DNA of 64,000 nt from Kocuria subflava (GCF_012163155.1 NZ_JAAVUN010000004.1:69465-133464); one strand, 5' to 3'. Positions 46,186-55,198 are shown, counted from the stretch's first letter. Notes: a model not told the origin generated them from the sequence alone. Translations and numbers: made by a program.

Positions 46186-47936
46186 CAGTACTTACGCTCC
46201 ATCGGCTCGTAATGGGTGAAGATGACGGGCTTGGTTTCCTGACGGATACCGGCCGTGTCCGATGTGGGGTCGTGGTACACCATCGAGTGCACCATGAAGT
46301 TCTCGTCATCACGCTTGGGGAAGTCCTCACGGGCGTGGCCGCCACGGGACTCCTGGCGATGCAGGGCCGCCACGGACATGACCTTGGCCAGCTCCAGCAG
46401 GAAGCCCAGTTCCACGGCCTCCAGCAGGTCCAGGTTGTACCGCTTGCCGTGGTCCTGGATGGCGATGTTGCTGTAACGCTCCTCCAGGGCTGCAATGTCT
46501 GAGAGAGCCTTGTTGATGGACTCCTCCGTGCGGAACACCTGCATGTTTAGATCCATGGTGTCCTGAAGGTCCTTGCGGATCGCACCGACCTTCTCCGAGC
46601 CCTCGGCCGAGAGCGCGTTGTTGAGCAGTGCCTCGGTGGCGGCCATGGCGTCGTCGGGAATCGGCAGGAACTCGGCCTGCTGTGAGTACTCAGCGGCGTA
46701 GATTCCGGCACGCTTGCCGAACACGTTGATGTCCAGCAGGGAGTTGGTGCCCAGACGGTTGGAGCCGTGCACGGACACACAGGCCACCTCACCGGCGGCG
46801 TAAAGGCCGGGAATGGTCTTCTCTGAGTCCTCGAAGACCTCACCCTTGATGTCCGTGGGGATGCCACCCATGGTGTAGTGCGCGGTGGGGAACACCGGCA
46901 CGGGCTCCGTGTACGGCTCCACACCCAGGTAGGTGCGAGCGAACTCGGTGATGTCCGGGAGCTTGGCGTCAATGTGAGCCGGCTCCAGGTGGGTCAGGTC
47001 CAGCAGCACGTAGTCCTTGTTGGGGCCACAACCACGGCCTTCACGAACCTCGTTGGCCATGGACCGGGCCACGATGTCACGCGGTGCCAAGTCCTTGATG
47101 GTGGGGGCGTAGCGCTCCATGAACCGCTCGCCGTCGGAGTTTCGCAGGATGCCACCCTCACCGCGGGCGGCCTCCGAAACCAGGATGCCCAGGCCCGCAA
47201 GACCGGTCGGGTGGAACTGGACGAACTCCATGTCCTCCAGGGGCAGACCGTTGCGGAAGGCGATGGCCATGCCGTCGCCGGTCAGGGTGTGGGCGTTTGA
47301 GGTGGTCTTGAAGACCTTGCCGTTGCCGCCGGTGGCAAAGACCACGGACTTGGCCTGGAACACGTGCAGCTCACCGGTGGCCAGCTCGTAGGCGACCACA
47401 CCGGCCGGGCGGCGGCCCTCAGGGGTGTCCACCAGGACCAGATCAAAGACGTAGAACTCGTTGTAGAACTCCACGTTGTGCTTGATGCAGGCCTGGTACA
47501 GGGTCTGCAGAATCATGTGGCCCGTGCGGTCGGCTGCGTAGCAGGCGCGGCGCACGGGGGACTTGCCGTGATCGCGGGTGTGACCACCAAAGCGGCGCTG
47601 GTCGATCTTGCCCTCGGGGGTCCGGTTGAACGGAAGGCCCATCTTCTCCAGGTCAAGGACGGCCTCAATGGCTTCCTTGGCCATGACCTCAGCGGCGTCC
47701 TGGTCCACCAGGTAGTCGCCACCCTTGATGGTGTCGAACGTGTGCCATTCCCAGCTGTCTTCTTCGACGTTGGCCAGTGCTGCGCACATACCGCCCTGGG
47801 CAGCGCCCGTGTGGGAGCGGGTGGGGTAGAGCTTGGTCAGCACCGCGGTCTTGGCGCGCTGACCGGATTCAATGGCGGCACGCATGCCTGCGCCGCCGGC
47901 TCCTACGATGACCACATCGTATTTGTGAACCTGCAT
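46185..47936 (-). CDS. sdhA: succinate dehydrogenase flavoprotein subunit
   Basis: Catalytic subunit oxidising succinate to fumarate, 583 aa. It has the FAD loop VIVGAGGAGMRAA, His42 in TRSHTGAAQGGM for covalent FAD, HPTGLAGLGILVSEAARGEG with the active-site region, and HGSNRLGTNSLLD. The ribosome-binding site is weak. It lies 114 bases after sdhD in the operon and overlaps sdhB by one base. Confidence 0.97.
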   Translation of the reverse strand: MQVHKYDVVIVGAGGAGMRAAIESGQRAKTAVLTKLYPTRSHTGAAQGGMCAALANVEEDSWEWHTFDTIKGGDYLVDQDAAEVMAKEAIEAVLDLEKMGLPFNRTPEGKIDQRRFGGHTRDHGKSPVRRACYAADRTGHMILQTLYQACIKHNVEFYNEFYVFDLVLVDTPEGRRPAGVVAYELATGELHVFQAKSVVFATGGNGKVFKTTSNAHTLTGDGMAIAFRNGLPLEDMEFVQFHPTGLAGLGILVSEAARGEGGILRNSDGERFMERYAPTIKDLAPRDIVARSMANEVREGRGCGPNKDYVLLDLTHLEPAHIDAKLPDITEFARTYLGVEPYTEPVPVFPTAHYTMGGIPTDIKGEVFEDSEKTIPGLYAAGEVACVSVHGSNRLGTNSLLDINVFGKRAGIYAAEYSQQAEFLPIPDDAMAATEALLNNALSAEGSEKVGAIRKDLQDTMDLNMQVFRTEESINKALSDIAALEERYSNIAIQDHGKRYNLDLLEAVELGFLLELAKVMSVAALHRQESRGGHAREDFPKRDDENFMVHSMVYHDPTSDTAGIRQETKPVIFTHYEPMERKY

Positions 47937-48050
47937 TCTTCACGTGTCTTTCTATTGAGAGTTAGACGGGAGGATCCTGGCCTGAGGCCAGAGATCAACT
48001 GTCATCCGTCACGTGCATGGTGGTGCGGCTGTGCTCAGCCGCGTGCAGCC

Positions 48051-48539
48051 TCAGGCGCCCGGGCAGAAGGAGGCCAGCAGCTCGGGGTCTGCACCGGCGG
48101 GGCAGGGCTCAAAAGTGAAGATGACCAAGGTGCCCAGCAGGATGATGAACCCGGTGGCCAGGAACAGGGCCAGCTTCAGCCAGAAGCGGGCGCCGTCGCG
48201 CTCGGCGTAATCATCAATGATGGTGCGCATGCCGTTGGCACCGTGCAGCATGGCCAACCACAGCATGGCCAGGTCCCAGACCTGCCAGAACGGGTTGGCC
48301 CACTTGCCGCCCACGAACCCGAAGTCAATGGCGTGGACGCCGCCTTCAGGGACCATCAGGTTGGCGATCAGGTGACCGAAGACCAACACCAGCAGGATGA
48401 CGCCGGACAGGCGCATGTAGAGCCAGGCCAGCATCTCGAACTTGCTGCGGCCGGAGCCGGAACGGTTGTACTTGACGCCGTTGACAATGCGGTCGTTGCT
48501 GCGAGGAACGGCAATTTGGGGCTTCAGCGGAGTGCTCAT
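48051..48539 (-). CDS. sdhD: succinate dehydrogenase membrane anchor subunit
   Basis: A 162-aa hydrophobic subunit with three membrane segments (about 45-65, 85-107 and 125-147) that helps anchor the catalytic dimer and bind quinone/heme. MRLSGVILLVLVFGHLIANL has a His suited as heme ligand, and LWLAMLHGANGMRTIIDDY is the family signature. It lies between sdhC and sdhA. Confidence 0.9.
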   Translation of the reverse strand: MSTPLKPQIAVPRSNDRIVNGVKYNRSGSGRSKFEMLAWLYMRLSGVILLVLVFGHLIANLMVPEGGVHAIDFGFVGGKWANPFWQVWDLAMLWLAMLHGANGMRTIIDDYAERDGARFWLKLALFLATGFIILLGTLVIFTFEPCPAGADPELLASFCPGA

Positions 48540-48558
48540 GCTTGTTATCCCTCAGCGA

Positions 48559-48960
48559 TCAGTGGAAGAAGATGTTGTAGAGGTGGCGGATCAGGAAGGG
48601 CACCATGACCACAACCCAGGCCACGACGACTCCCCAGAACAGCTTCTTCTGGTGCCTGGCTCCTGAGGACCAGAAGTCGATCAGGATGATTCGGATGCCG
48701 TTGAAGGCGTGGTAGACAATGCCCGCCACCAGGCCGGCCTCGCCCAGACCCATGATGGGATTCTTGTACGTCTCCATGACGGCGTTGTAAGCCTCCGGGT
48801 CAACGCGCACCATGGCGGTGTCTGCAACGTGGACCAGAAGGAAGAAGAAAATGCCCACACCGCTGATGCGGTGTGCAACCCAGGACCACATGCCGTATTC
48901 GCCCCGATAGAGCGTGCCGGATTTTGGCCCAGACTGGGTCTCCGTGGTTGTCGCTGCCAC
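48559..48960 (-). CDS. sdhC: succinate dehydrogenase cytochrome b556 subunit
   Basis: A 133-aa membrane subunit with three hydrophobic segments. The family motif HRISGVGIFFFLLVHVADT is near residues 30-48 and YHAFNGIRIILIDFW lies near 84-98, with His residues suited for heme. GTG start with AGGGAGG about nine bases upstream. It is the first gene of sdhCDAB; the promoter should be in the 250-bp region shared with the divergent manC. Confidence 0.92.
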   Translation of the reverse strand: MAATTTETQSGPKSGTLYRGEYGMWSWVAHRISGVGIFFFLLVHVADTAMVRVDPEAYNAVMETYKNPIMGLGEAGLVAGIVYHAFNGIRIILIDFWSSGARHQKKLFWGVVVAWVVVMVPFLIRHLYNIFFH

Positions 48961-49198
48961 GTTTGATACCTCCCTGTATCACCTGCGGGTGCTTGGGCTC
49001 GCCTCTGTTGTGTGTATGCGTGCTGCACCCTTGGAGGAGCCTGGGGCTCACCTCAATATTCTCCAGCGAACTCGGGGCCACCTTACCAGCCTGACGGGCG
49101 TCAAAGTGCCACTTGGAGACAGGGTGTCAGCGTCACGCAGCGGTCATGTTGATGTGACAAGTATCTCGCCCACTGCGCCCCTGGTGTGGTGGCCGGGT

Positions 49199-49204
49199 TA
49201 GGAT
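49199..49204 (+). promoter_or_regulatory. -10 box of manC
   Basis: TAGGAT ends exactly six bases before the GTG at 49211 and there is no Shine-Dalgarno, consistent with leaderless expression. Confidence 0.5.
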
Positions 49205-49210
49205 CCGAGC

Positions 49211-50320
49211 GTGACCCAACCTCTTGAGCATTTCCACCCGTTCATTCCCGCCGGTGGCGTCGGTTCCCGCTTGTGGCCGCTGTCCCGCGCGGATGCGCCC
49301 AAGTTCCTGCTGGATCTCACCGGCTCCGGATCATCTTTGCTGCGTGCCACCTACGAGCGTCTGGCTCCGTTGACCACGGATCCCGTGATGGTGGTGACCG
49401 GCCGCGGTCACGCGGGTGCGGTCAGCCAGCAACTGCCGGAACTCTCCGCCAAGGACCTGGTGCTGGAACCTTCACCGCGCGACTCCGCGGCCGCCATCGG
49501 GTTGGCCTGCATGCTGCTGGAGCGTCGCGACCCCGGCTGCGTGGTGGGCTCGTTCGCCGCCGACCACGTGATCGAGCCGGCCGGTGCGTTCCAGGATGCC
49601 GTGGTGGAAGCCGTGAATGCGGCCCGCACCGGCAAGATCGTGACCATCGGCATTCAGCCGGCTTCCCCGTCCACCGGGTTCGGTTACATCAAGGCCGGTC
49701 AGGACTTGGGGATCGACGGCGCCCCTTCCGTGCGCGGTGTGGAGCAGTTCGTGGAGAAGCCGGATGAGGACACCGCCCGCGCCTACGTGGCCAGCGGTGA
49801 CTACCTGTGGAACGCAGGCATGTTCGTGGCGCCGGCAGCTTTGATGCTGCAGCACCTGGAAGCCAATGAGCCCGAGCTGTTCAAGGGTCTGCAGGCCATC
49901 GCCGATGCCTGGGGCACCGTGCGCCAGGACCAGGTCATGTCCCGCGTGTGGGAAACCCTTCCCAAGACCGCGATTGACTACGCCGTGGCCGAGCCCGCTG
50001 CTGCAGCCGGTGACGTCGCGGTGGTTCCGGGTACCTTCAACTGGGACGACGTCGGAGACTTTGCTGCCATGTCTCGGCTCAACCATGTGGGGGAGTCGGA
50101 TGACGTGGCCGTGCTGGGGGAGAACACCCGTGTGCTGGTGGACAACTCCTCAGGCATCGTGGTCTCGGACACCGGCCGAGTGGTGGCTTTGATCGGGGTG
50201 GAGGACATCGTCGTCGTCGACACCCCGGATGCTCTTCTGGTGACCACGCGCGAGCACGCGCAGAGTGTGAAGGACACCGTGAACTCGCTGAAGGCCGCCG
50301 GGGACACCGACGTCCTGTGA
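49211..50320 (+). CDS. manC: mannose-1-phosphate guanylyltransferase
   Basis: Makes GDP-mannose from GTP and mannose 1-phosphate. The 369-aa protein has the nucleotidyltransferase loop PAGGVGSRLWPLSR, VEKPDEDTARAYV, WNAGMFVAPAALML and GTFNWDDVGDF. It is the GMP-only form, without an isomerase domain. GDP-mannose is the donor of the MgtA-like transferase encoded at 15536, which links the two genes functionally though not physically. Divergent from sdhC; a hairpin terminator follows. Confidence 0.93.
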   Translation: MTQPLEHFHPFIPAGGVGSRLWPLSRADAPKFLLDLTGSGSSLLRATYERLAPLTTDPVMVVTGRGHAGAVSQQLPELSAKDLVLEPSPRDSAAAIGLACMLLERRDPGCVVGSFAADHVIEPAGAFQDAVVEAVNAARTGKIVTIGIQPASPSTGFGYIKAGQDLGIDGAPSVRGVEQFVEKPDEDTARAYVASGDYLWNAGMFVAPAALMLQHLEANEPELFKGLQAIADAWGTVRQDQVMSRVWETLPKTAIDYAVAEPAAAAGDVAVVPGTFNWDDVGDFAAMSRLNHVGESDDVAVLGENTRVLVDNSSGIVVSDTGRVVALIGVEDIVVVDTPDALLVTTREHAQSVKDTVNSLKAAGDTDVL

Positions 50321-50348
50321 TCAGCCGCTCGTTCGGCTGAGAGCACCA

Positions 50349-50378
50349 CGCGACCCGCACCAGCAGGTGCGGGTCGCG
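50349..50378 (+). terminator. terminator after manC
   Basis: CGCGACCCGCACC and its exact complement pair over 13 bp around AGCA, 28 bases past the manC stop. It lies immediately before the next promoter. Confidence 0.7.
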
Positions 50379-50381
50379 GCG

Positions 50382-50387
50382 TATTCT
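50382..50387 (+). promoter_or_regulatory. -10 box of the amidohydrolase gene
   Basis: TATTCT ends six bases before the ATG at 50394, directly after the manC terminator; no Shine-Dalgarno is present. Confidence 0.45.
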
Positions 50388-50393
50388 GAGGCA

Positions 50394-51662
50394 ATGCCCC
50401 AATCCACGCCTTCCGTTATGTCCGATCCGCGCCACGAGTCCGGAGCCTGGTCCGGTGACGCCGGCCAGGTGCCCTCCGTCGGCCCGTTCCTGAGCCGCTG
50501 GCTGCCGGAACTGATCAGTTTCCGGCGTGACATCCACCAGCACCCGGAGCTGTCCTACCAGGAGTTCCGGACCACGGACCGGATTGTGGAGGCGCTGGAA
50601 GCGGCGGGCCTGAACCCGGTACGGCTCAAGGGCACCGGATGCTACGTGGACATCGGTCACGGGCCTATTGCCGTGGGGCTGCGCGCGGACATTGATGCGC
50701 TGCCCATTCAGGAGGCCACGGGTCTGGCGTTCTCCTCTGTCAACGACGGCGTGGCGCACTCCTGCGGGCATGACGTCCACACCACCGTGATGCTGGGTGT
50801 GGCCAAGGTGCTGGCCGATCTGAACGACTCCTCGCCATTGGCCGGGCGGGTTCGGGTGTTGTTCCAGCCGGCCGAGGAAAAGCTGCCCGGCGGCGCCCTG
50901 CGTGTGATCGAACAAGGTGTTCTGGAGGGTGTGCCCCGGATGTTCGCCCTGCACTGTGAGCCCAAGGTGGACGTGGGGCACGTGGGGACCCGCATTGGTG
51001 CCATCACCTCCGCATCGGACACCGTTCGGGTCCACGTCTCCGGCGACGGCGGGCACACCTCCCGTCCGCATCTGACTCAGGACCTGGTGTTCGCCATGGC
51101 CCAGATCGCCATCAACGTGCCTGCGGTGATGTCACGGCGAGTGGATGTGCGCTCCGGGGTCTCCGTGGTGTGGGGGGAGATCAACGCAGGCATCGCACCC
51201 AATGCCATCCCGTCGCAGGGAACGCTGGCTGGAACCATGCGTTGTCTGGACGCCGATGCCTGGCATCGCTCCGGGGCGCTGCTGGATGAAGTGGTGGGCC
51301 AGGTGGCCTCCCCGTACAAGGTCAACGTGGAGGTGGAACACATTCGGGGTGTGCCGCCCGTGGTCAACGGCGAGGACGAGACCACCCTGCTGGAAAACGC
51401 CGCCCGGGACGAGCTGGGCGAGGACGCCGTGTTATTGGTGGAGCAGTCCATGGGCGGGGAGGACTTTGCCTGGTACCTCCAGGAAGTGCCCGGTTCCATG
51501 ATGCGTCTGGGCACCCGGACACCGGGTGGGCGCACTTTTGACCTCCACCAGGCCGATTACATTGCCGATGAAGAAGCCATCGGCTGCGGGGTCCAGGTGA
51601 TGACCAACACCGCGTTGCGTGCCGTGATGCTGCGGGCCAGGGAATTGGCTGGCCAGTCCTGA
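50394..51662 (+). CDS. M20-family metallo-amidohydrolase
   Basis: A 422-aa hydrolase of the aminoacylase/IAA-amino acid hydrolase type. After about 35 disordered residues come FRRDIHQHPELSYQE and LRADIDALPIQE. The metal-binding motif HSCGHDVHTT follows, then FQPAEEKLPGGA with the catalytic Glu, and MGGEDFAWYLQ with the later metal ligand. The dimerisation domain lies in the middle (DTVRVHVSGDGGHTSRPH). It probably cleaves N-acyl or amide-linked amino acids; the substrate is unknown. The chosen start follows the -10-like box by six bases; a longer frame from 50367 would begin inside the terminator hairpin. Confidence 0.9.
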   Translation: MPQSTPSVMSDPRHESGAWSGDAGQVPSVGPFLSRWLPELISFRRDIHQHPELSYQEFRTTDRIVEALEAAGLNPVRLKGTGCYVDIGHGPIAVGLRADIDALPIQEATGLAFSSVNDGVAHSCGHDVHTTVMLGVAKVLADLNDSSPLAGRVRVLFQPAEEKLPGGALRVIEQGVLEGVPRMFALHCEPKVDVGHVGTRIGAITSASDTVRVHVSGDGGHTSRPHLTQDLVFAMAQIAINVPAVMSRRVDVRSGVSVVWGEINAGIAPNAIPSQGTLAGTMRCLDADAWHRSGALLDEVVGQVASPYKVNVEVEHIRGVPPVVNGEDETTLLENAARDELGEDAVLLVEQSMGGEDFAWYLQEVPGSMMRLGTRTPGGRTFDLHQADYIADEEAIGCGVQVMTNTALRAVMLRARELAGQS

Positions 51663-51745
51663 CGTTGTGGGTTCCGCTGCGTCCGTATGGCGTACGCACG
51701 CGATCCGTGGGCGGTTCGCGTCCACGACGCACAAGGTGACGGCAG

Positions 51746-52396
51746 ATGACTGAAACAGATCAGAGCGGGGATCCGACCACGCGGGAACGAGTGGTTCGTC
51801 CGCTCTACGCCTTGTTCGGTGTGATTCTGCTGGGCGCGGGTGCAGCACTGATGTTGGTTGGTGGCGTGGGTGTTGACCCGTTCACCGCCATGAACCAAGG
51901 CCTGGCTGATCGGCTGGGCTTTGACCTGGGGCCGGTGCAGTTGGTGGTGAACCTGTTGCTGTTGGCCGTGGTGTTCTTCACCGGCCGGCACATGATCGGG
52001 TTGGGAACCATCATCAACATGGTGCTGGTGGGCTTCCTGATCTCCGGGTTCAGCACGCTGTTCTCCGCTGTGCTTCCCGCCGCGGACACGCTGTTGATGC
52101 AGGCGGCTTACCTGGCCGTTGCGCTGGTGATCTTCGATTTTGGCGTGAGCGCATACATCTGTGCGGGGTCGGGTACGTCTCCCTATGACGCCATTGCCCC
52201 GATCGTGGTGGAACGCAAGAACTGGGCCTACCGCTACGTTCGCTGGGTCCAGGACATCGTGGTGGTCATCATCGCCGCGATCTTGGGTGGACCGGTGGGG
52301 CTTGCCACCGTGATCACCGCGTTCTTCAACGGGCCGTTGATCGAATTTTTCACCAAGAAGTTCAATGAACGGATCGTGGCGAAATTGGTGGGTTGA
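51746..52396 (+). CDS. YczE/YyaS-type membrane protein
   Basis: A 216-aa protein with five or six membrane segments. Family-like features are GAALMLVGGVGVDPFTAMNQGLA near the N-terminus and SGTSPYDAIAPIVVE in the second half. It resembles the YczE/YitT-like membrane proteins, whose transport role is not established. It lies 83 bases downstream of the amidohydrolase on the same strand and could share its transcript. Confidence 0.8.
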   Translation: MTETDQSGDPTTRERVVRPLYALFGVILLGAGAALMLVGGVGVDPFTAMNQGLADRLGFDLGPVQLVVNLLLLAVVFFTGRHMIGLGTIINMVLVGFLISGFSTLFSAVLPAADTLLMQAAYLAVALVIFDFGVSAYICAGSGTSPYDAIAPIVVERKNWAYRYVRWVQDIVVVIIAAILGGPVGLATVITAFFNGPLIEFFTKKFNERIVAKLVG

Positions 52397-52459
52397 AGCA
52401 CGCGGCGTCCGAAGTTCTCGACTTTGGGTAGTGGCGTCCACTGATACCCTGCAAGCGTT

Positions 52460-52493
52460 GTCACAACTATACTGTTTTCAGTAGAGTTGTGAC
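52460..52493 (+). promoter_or_regulatory. promoter-operator inverted repeat of the abiE locus
   Basis: GTCACAACTATACTG and CAGTAGAGTTGTGAC form a 15-bp inverted repeat with one mismatch around TTTT, ending at the base before the abiEi ATG. The left arm contains TATACT (52468-52473), a likely -10. Antitoxins of the AbiEi family repress their own operons by binding such repeats. Confidence 0.65.
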
Positions 52494-53036
52494 ATGGCTG
52501 TTGGTGTCAAGTACCGGGATGTCGTGCGTGAGATCGCGCTAGATCACTACGGGTATGTCACGACGAGGGCGGCGGCTGAGGCTGGGGTGCCGACTGTCGA
52601 ACTCCCCAAGCTTGCTGCACGTGGTGGTCTCCAGAGCGTGGCGTACGGGCTCTATCGTGTGCCAGACATTCCGCCATCGCCGTACGATCAGTTCGCTGAG
52701 GCGTTGCTGCGCGCTGGTGAGGGCGCGTACCTTCACGGCGAGTCGGTGCTGGCGCTGTTCGGTCTTGCTGACGTAAACCCCAGGCGAGTCAAAGTAGCTG
52801 TTCCTCGCCGCGCCCGCCCGAGGTTGCCGCCGTTCATGGAGCTGGTTCGGGTGAGGGATGAGGCTCCTACGACCCTCTACGAGGGTTTGGCGGCGCAGCC
52901 GGTCGCTGATGCAATCCTCGAGTGCCGTGGCCGCATCGAGACTGAGCGTCTGCTGGATGCCGCCAAGCAGGCCCACAGCCAGGGGTTGCTGACCAGTGCC
53001 GAGCGGCACCGGGTGAGAAGAGGACTGCAATCATGA
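52494..53036 (+). CDS. abiEi: AbiEi-family antitoxin
   Basis: The 180-aa protein has an N-terminal winged-helix-like domain (HYGYVTTRAAAEAGVPTVEL, YGLYRVPDIPPSPYDQFAEA) of the AbiEi type. The C-terminal part (VLALFGLADVNPRRVKVAVP, LVRVRDEAPTTLYEGLAAQP, later ILECRGRIETERLLDAAKQA) matches the antitoxin domain. It should neutralise the AbiEii nucleotidyltransferase and repress the operon through the repeat that abuts its start. Its stop overlaps the toxin start (ATGA). Confidence 0.88.
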   Translation: MAVGVKYRDVVREIALDHYGYVTTRAAAEAGVPTVELPKLAARGGLQSVAYGLYRVPDIPPSPYDQFAEALLRAGEGAYLHGESVLALFGLADVNPRRVKVAVPRRARPRLPPFMELVRVRDEAPTTLYEGLAAQPVADAILECRGRIETERLLDAAKQAHSQGLLTSAERHRVRRGLQS

Positions 53037-53861
53037 GTTACATCGGTGCGCCGACCAGTGTGCGCTCTCTGGAGCGGCGCATCCGCAACCTGGAAGGTGA
53101 CGATGGTCTGGCCCTGCGTCGCCGGATCGGGATGGCTTTGGTGGTGCTCGGCCAGATGCTGCCTGACGGTGCGATCAAGGGTGGCAGCGCCATGGCACTT
53201 TGCTACGGTCGCGGCACGCGGTTCACACGAGATCTCGACGCCGCACGAGTTCAGCCCCTGAGTGCATTTCGCAGCGACTTCGAGGAGTCGCTGTCTGCCG
53301 GGTGGGCGGGCTTCACCGGGCGGCTGATCCAGAAGGCCGCGCCTCGCCCGTCTGCCGTGCCCACGGCGTATGTGATGCAGCCCTTCGAGGTGAAGCTCAA
53401 CTATCGCGGTAGGCCATGGTGCACAGTGAACTTCGAGCTGGGTCACAACGAGATCGGGGACGCCGACAAACCTGCGTACCGACCTTCCGCCGACCTGATC
53501 GAACTCTTCACCGAGGTGGGGCTCACAGCGCCTAGGCCCGTAGCGGTGATGCGAGCCGATCGTCAGATCGCGCAGAAACTTCATGCCGTCTCCGGTGCGG
53601 GGAGTGAGCGGGCGCGATTTGGTCGACCTCCAGCTCCTCGGTGAGAGTGAAGACATCGATCTCGCGCAGGTGGCTGCGACATGTGCCCGGCTTTTCGATT
53701 ACCGCCGCCAGCAGGCGTGGCCACCAGTCATCACTGCCGGTACCCAATGGGCCACGCTTTACGTTGAAGCCGCACATGGCCTTGATGTCATACCGGATGT
53801 GGAAGAAGCAGTGATCTGGGCCAATGAGTTCATTCGACGCATCACAGCCGCGATGGACTGA
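53033..53861 (+). pseudogene. abiEii: AbiEii nucleotidyltransferase toxin, frameshifted
   Basis: The first frame reads 203 residues with IKGGSAMALCYGRGTRFTRDLDA, the GS...DxD nucleotidyltransferase core, and MRADRQIAQKLHAVSG. It then leaves the family at SERARFGRPPAPR and stops at 53644. The +1 frame resumes it: GRDLVDLQLLGESEDIDL onward to 53861, completing a normal length of about 276 aa. One extra base near 53610-53622 explains the break. The truncated product keeps the catalytic core but lacks the C-terminal DLVDL motif and about 75-80 residues, so it is probably inactive. Relatives (AbiEii, mycobacterial MenT) add nucleotides to tRNA. Confidence 0.82.
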
Positions 53862-53962
53862 AATCCGTGGACACCAGCCGATCCAGACACGGCGACCTTC
53901 GCGCCATTGCGAGTGACCGTCACGCGCAGAAGCTGTTTGTGTCCTATGCAACATCCTGGACA

Positions 53963-53978
53963 TACTCGCGAGTACACT
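53963..53978 (+). promoter_or_regulatory. promoter and 12-bp palindrome before the nucleoside cluster
   Basis: TACTCGCGAGTA (53963-53974) is a perfect palindrome with a central CG, as in many LacI-type operators. It overlaps a TACACT -10-like box (53973-53978), about 100 bases before the BMP lipoprotein start. A nucleoside-sensing repressor could bind here. Confidence 0.45.
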
Positions 53979-54079
53979 AAGCGCCACCACCCGTAACGCT
54001 CCCGCGTCCCCGGTGCGCTCTGCTCGACTCCTCCGGGCATGATTGTGACCGGACGTGGGCACTCTCCACCGGAGGAAAC

Positions 54080-55171
54080 ATGACCTTCCGTTCCCGCACC
54101 ATGAAGACCTCCGCCGTTCTGGGGCTTTCCGCACTGGCTCTGGCAGCCTGCGGTGAAGCTCCTGATGACAACGGCGGCAGCACGGATGCCTCTGACTTCA
54201 CCGGCTGCATCGTCTCCGACGAGGGCGGCTTCCAGGACCGCTCCTTCAACCAGAACTCTTACGCGGGTCTGAAGGCAGCCGAGGACAACCTGGGCATCAA
54301 CGTTCAACAGGCCGAGTCCCAGGCTGAAACGGACTTCACCCCCAACTTGAACTCCATGGTGCAGAACGGTTGTGACCTCACGGTCTCCGTGGGCTTCCTG
54401 CTGGCAGATGCCACCAAGGAGGTTGCTGAGGCCAACCCGGATATGCACTTTGCGATCGTGGATGACAACTCCATTGACCTGGACAACGTCAAGCCCATCA
54501 CCTACAACACCGCAGAAGCAGCCTTCCTGGCCGGTTACGTGGCCGCTTCCGCGTCCGAGTCCGGCACCGTGGCCACCTACGGCGGCATGGACATCCCCAC
54601 CGTGACTGTTTTCATGGACGGCTTTGCCGACGGCGTGGACTATTACAACCAGGAGAACGACGACGACGTCGAGCTGCTCGGTTGGGACAAGGACGGCCAG
54701 AACGGCACGTTCATCAACTCGTTCAGTGACACCGCTGCCGCCAAGACCACCACCCAGAACTTCATCAACGAAGGCGCTGACGTGATCATGCCGGTGGCAG
54801 GCCAGGCCGCAACGGGCACCCCGGACGCCGTCGTCGAGGCCAACGGTGGCGGACGCGAAGATGAAGTCACCTTTGTGTGGGTTGACGCCGATGGTTACGA
54901 AACCCTCTCCGATGACCAGAAGCAATACCAGCTGACCTCTGTGCTCAAGGAACTGTCCACCTCCGTGGAGGACGTGGTGACCACTGCGTCCGAGGGCAAC
55001 TTTGACAGCACCCCCTACGTGGGAACCCTGGAGAACGAGGGTGTTGGCATTGCCCCGTTCCACGACCAGGAGGAGCGCGTGGGGCAGGAAACCGCCGACA
55101 AGGTGGATGAACTGCGCCAGCAGATCATTGATGGTGAGATCACCGTGGAGTCGGAGAACTCCCCGGAGTGA
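54080..55171 (+). CDS. BMP-family nucleoside-binding lipoprotein
   Basis: Extracytoplasmic substrate-binding component of a nucleoside ABC importer, 363 aa. A lipoprotein signal ends in LALAAC, so Cys24 would be lipidated. The mature part has BMP features: GCIVSDEGGFQDRSFNQNSY, VSVGFLLADATKEVAEANPD, FLAGYVAA and FVWVDADGYE. CCGGAGG precedes the ATG. Together with the ATPase and two permeases downstream, and nucleoside catabolic genes after them, it points to nucleoside uptake. A strong hairpin separates it from the ATPase gene. Confidence 0.92.
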   Translation: MTFRSRTMKTSAVLGLSALALAACGEAPDDNGGSTDASDFTGCIVSDEGGFQDRSFNQNSYAGLKAAEDNLGINVQQAESQAETDFTPNLNSMVQNGCDLTVSVGFLLADATKEVAEANPDMHFAIVDDNSIDLDNVKPITYNTAEAAFLAGYVAASASESGTVATYGGMDIPTVTVFMDGFADGVDYYNQENDDDVELLGWDKDGQNGTFINSFSDTAAAKTTTQNFINEGADVIMPVAGQAATGTPDAVVEANGGGREDEVTFVWVDADGYETLSDDQKQYQLTSVLKELSTSVEDVVTTASEGNFDSTPYVGTLENEGVGIAPFHDQEERVGQETADKVDELRQQIIDGEITVESENSPE

Positions 55172-55198
55172 TGCAGGCCCAACCCCTGTGAAAAACAC

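Noticed and set aside
53600-53630. Programmed +1 frameshift in abiEii
   Set aside because: No slow codon or stop at the slip site; the first frame runs on for more than ten codons before stopping.
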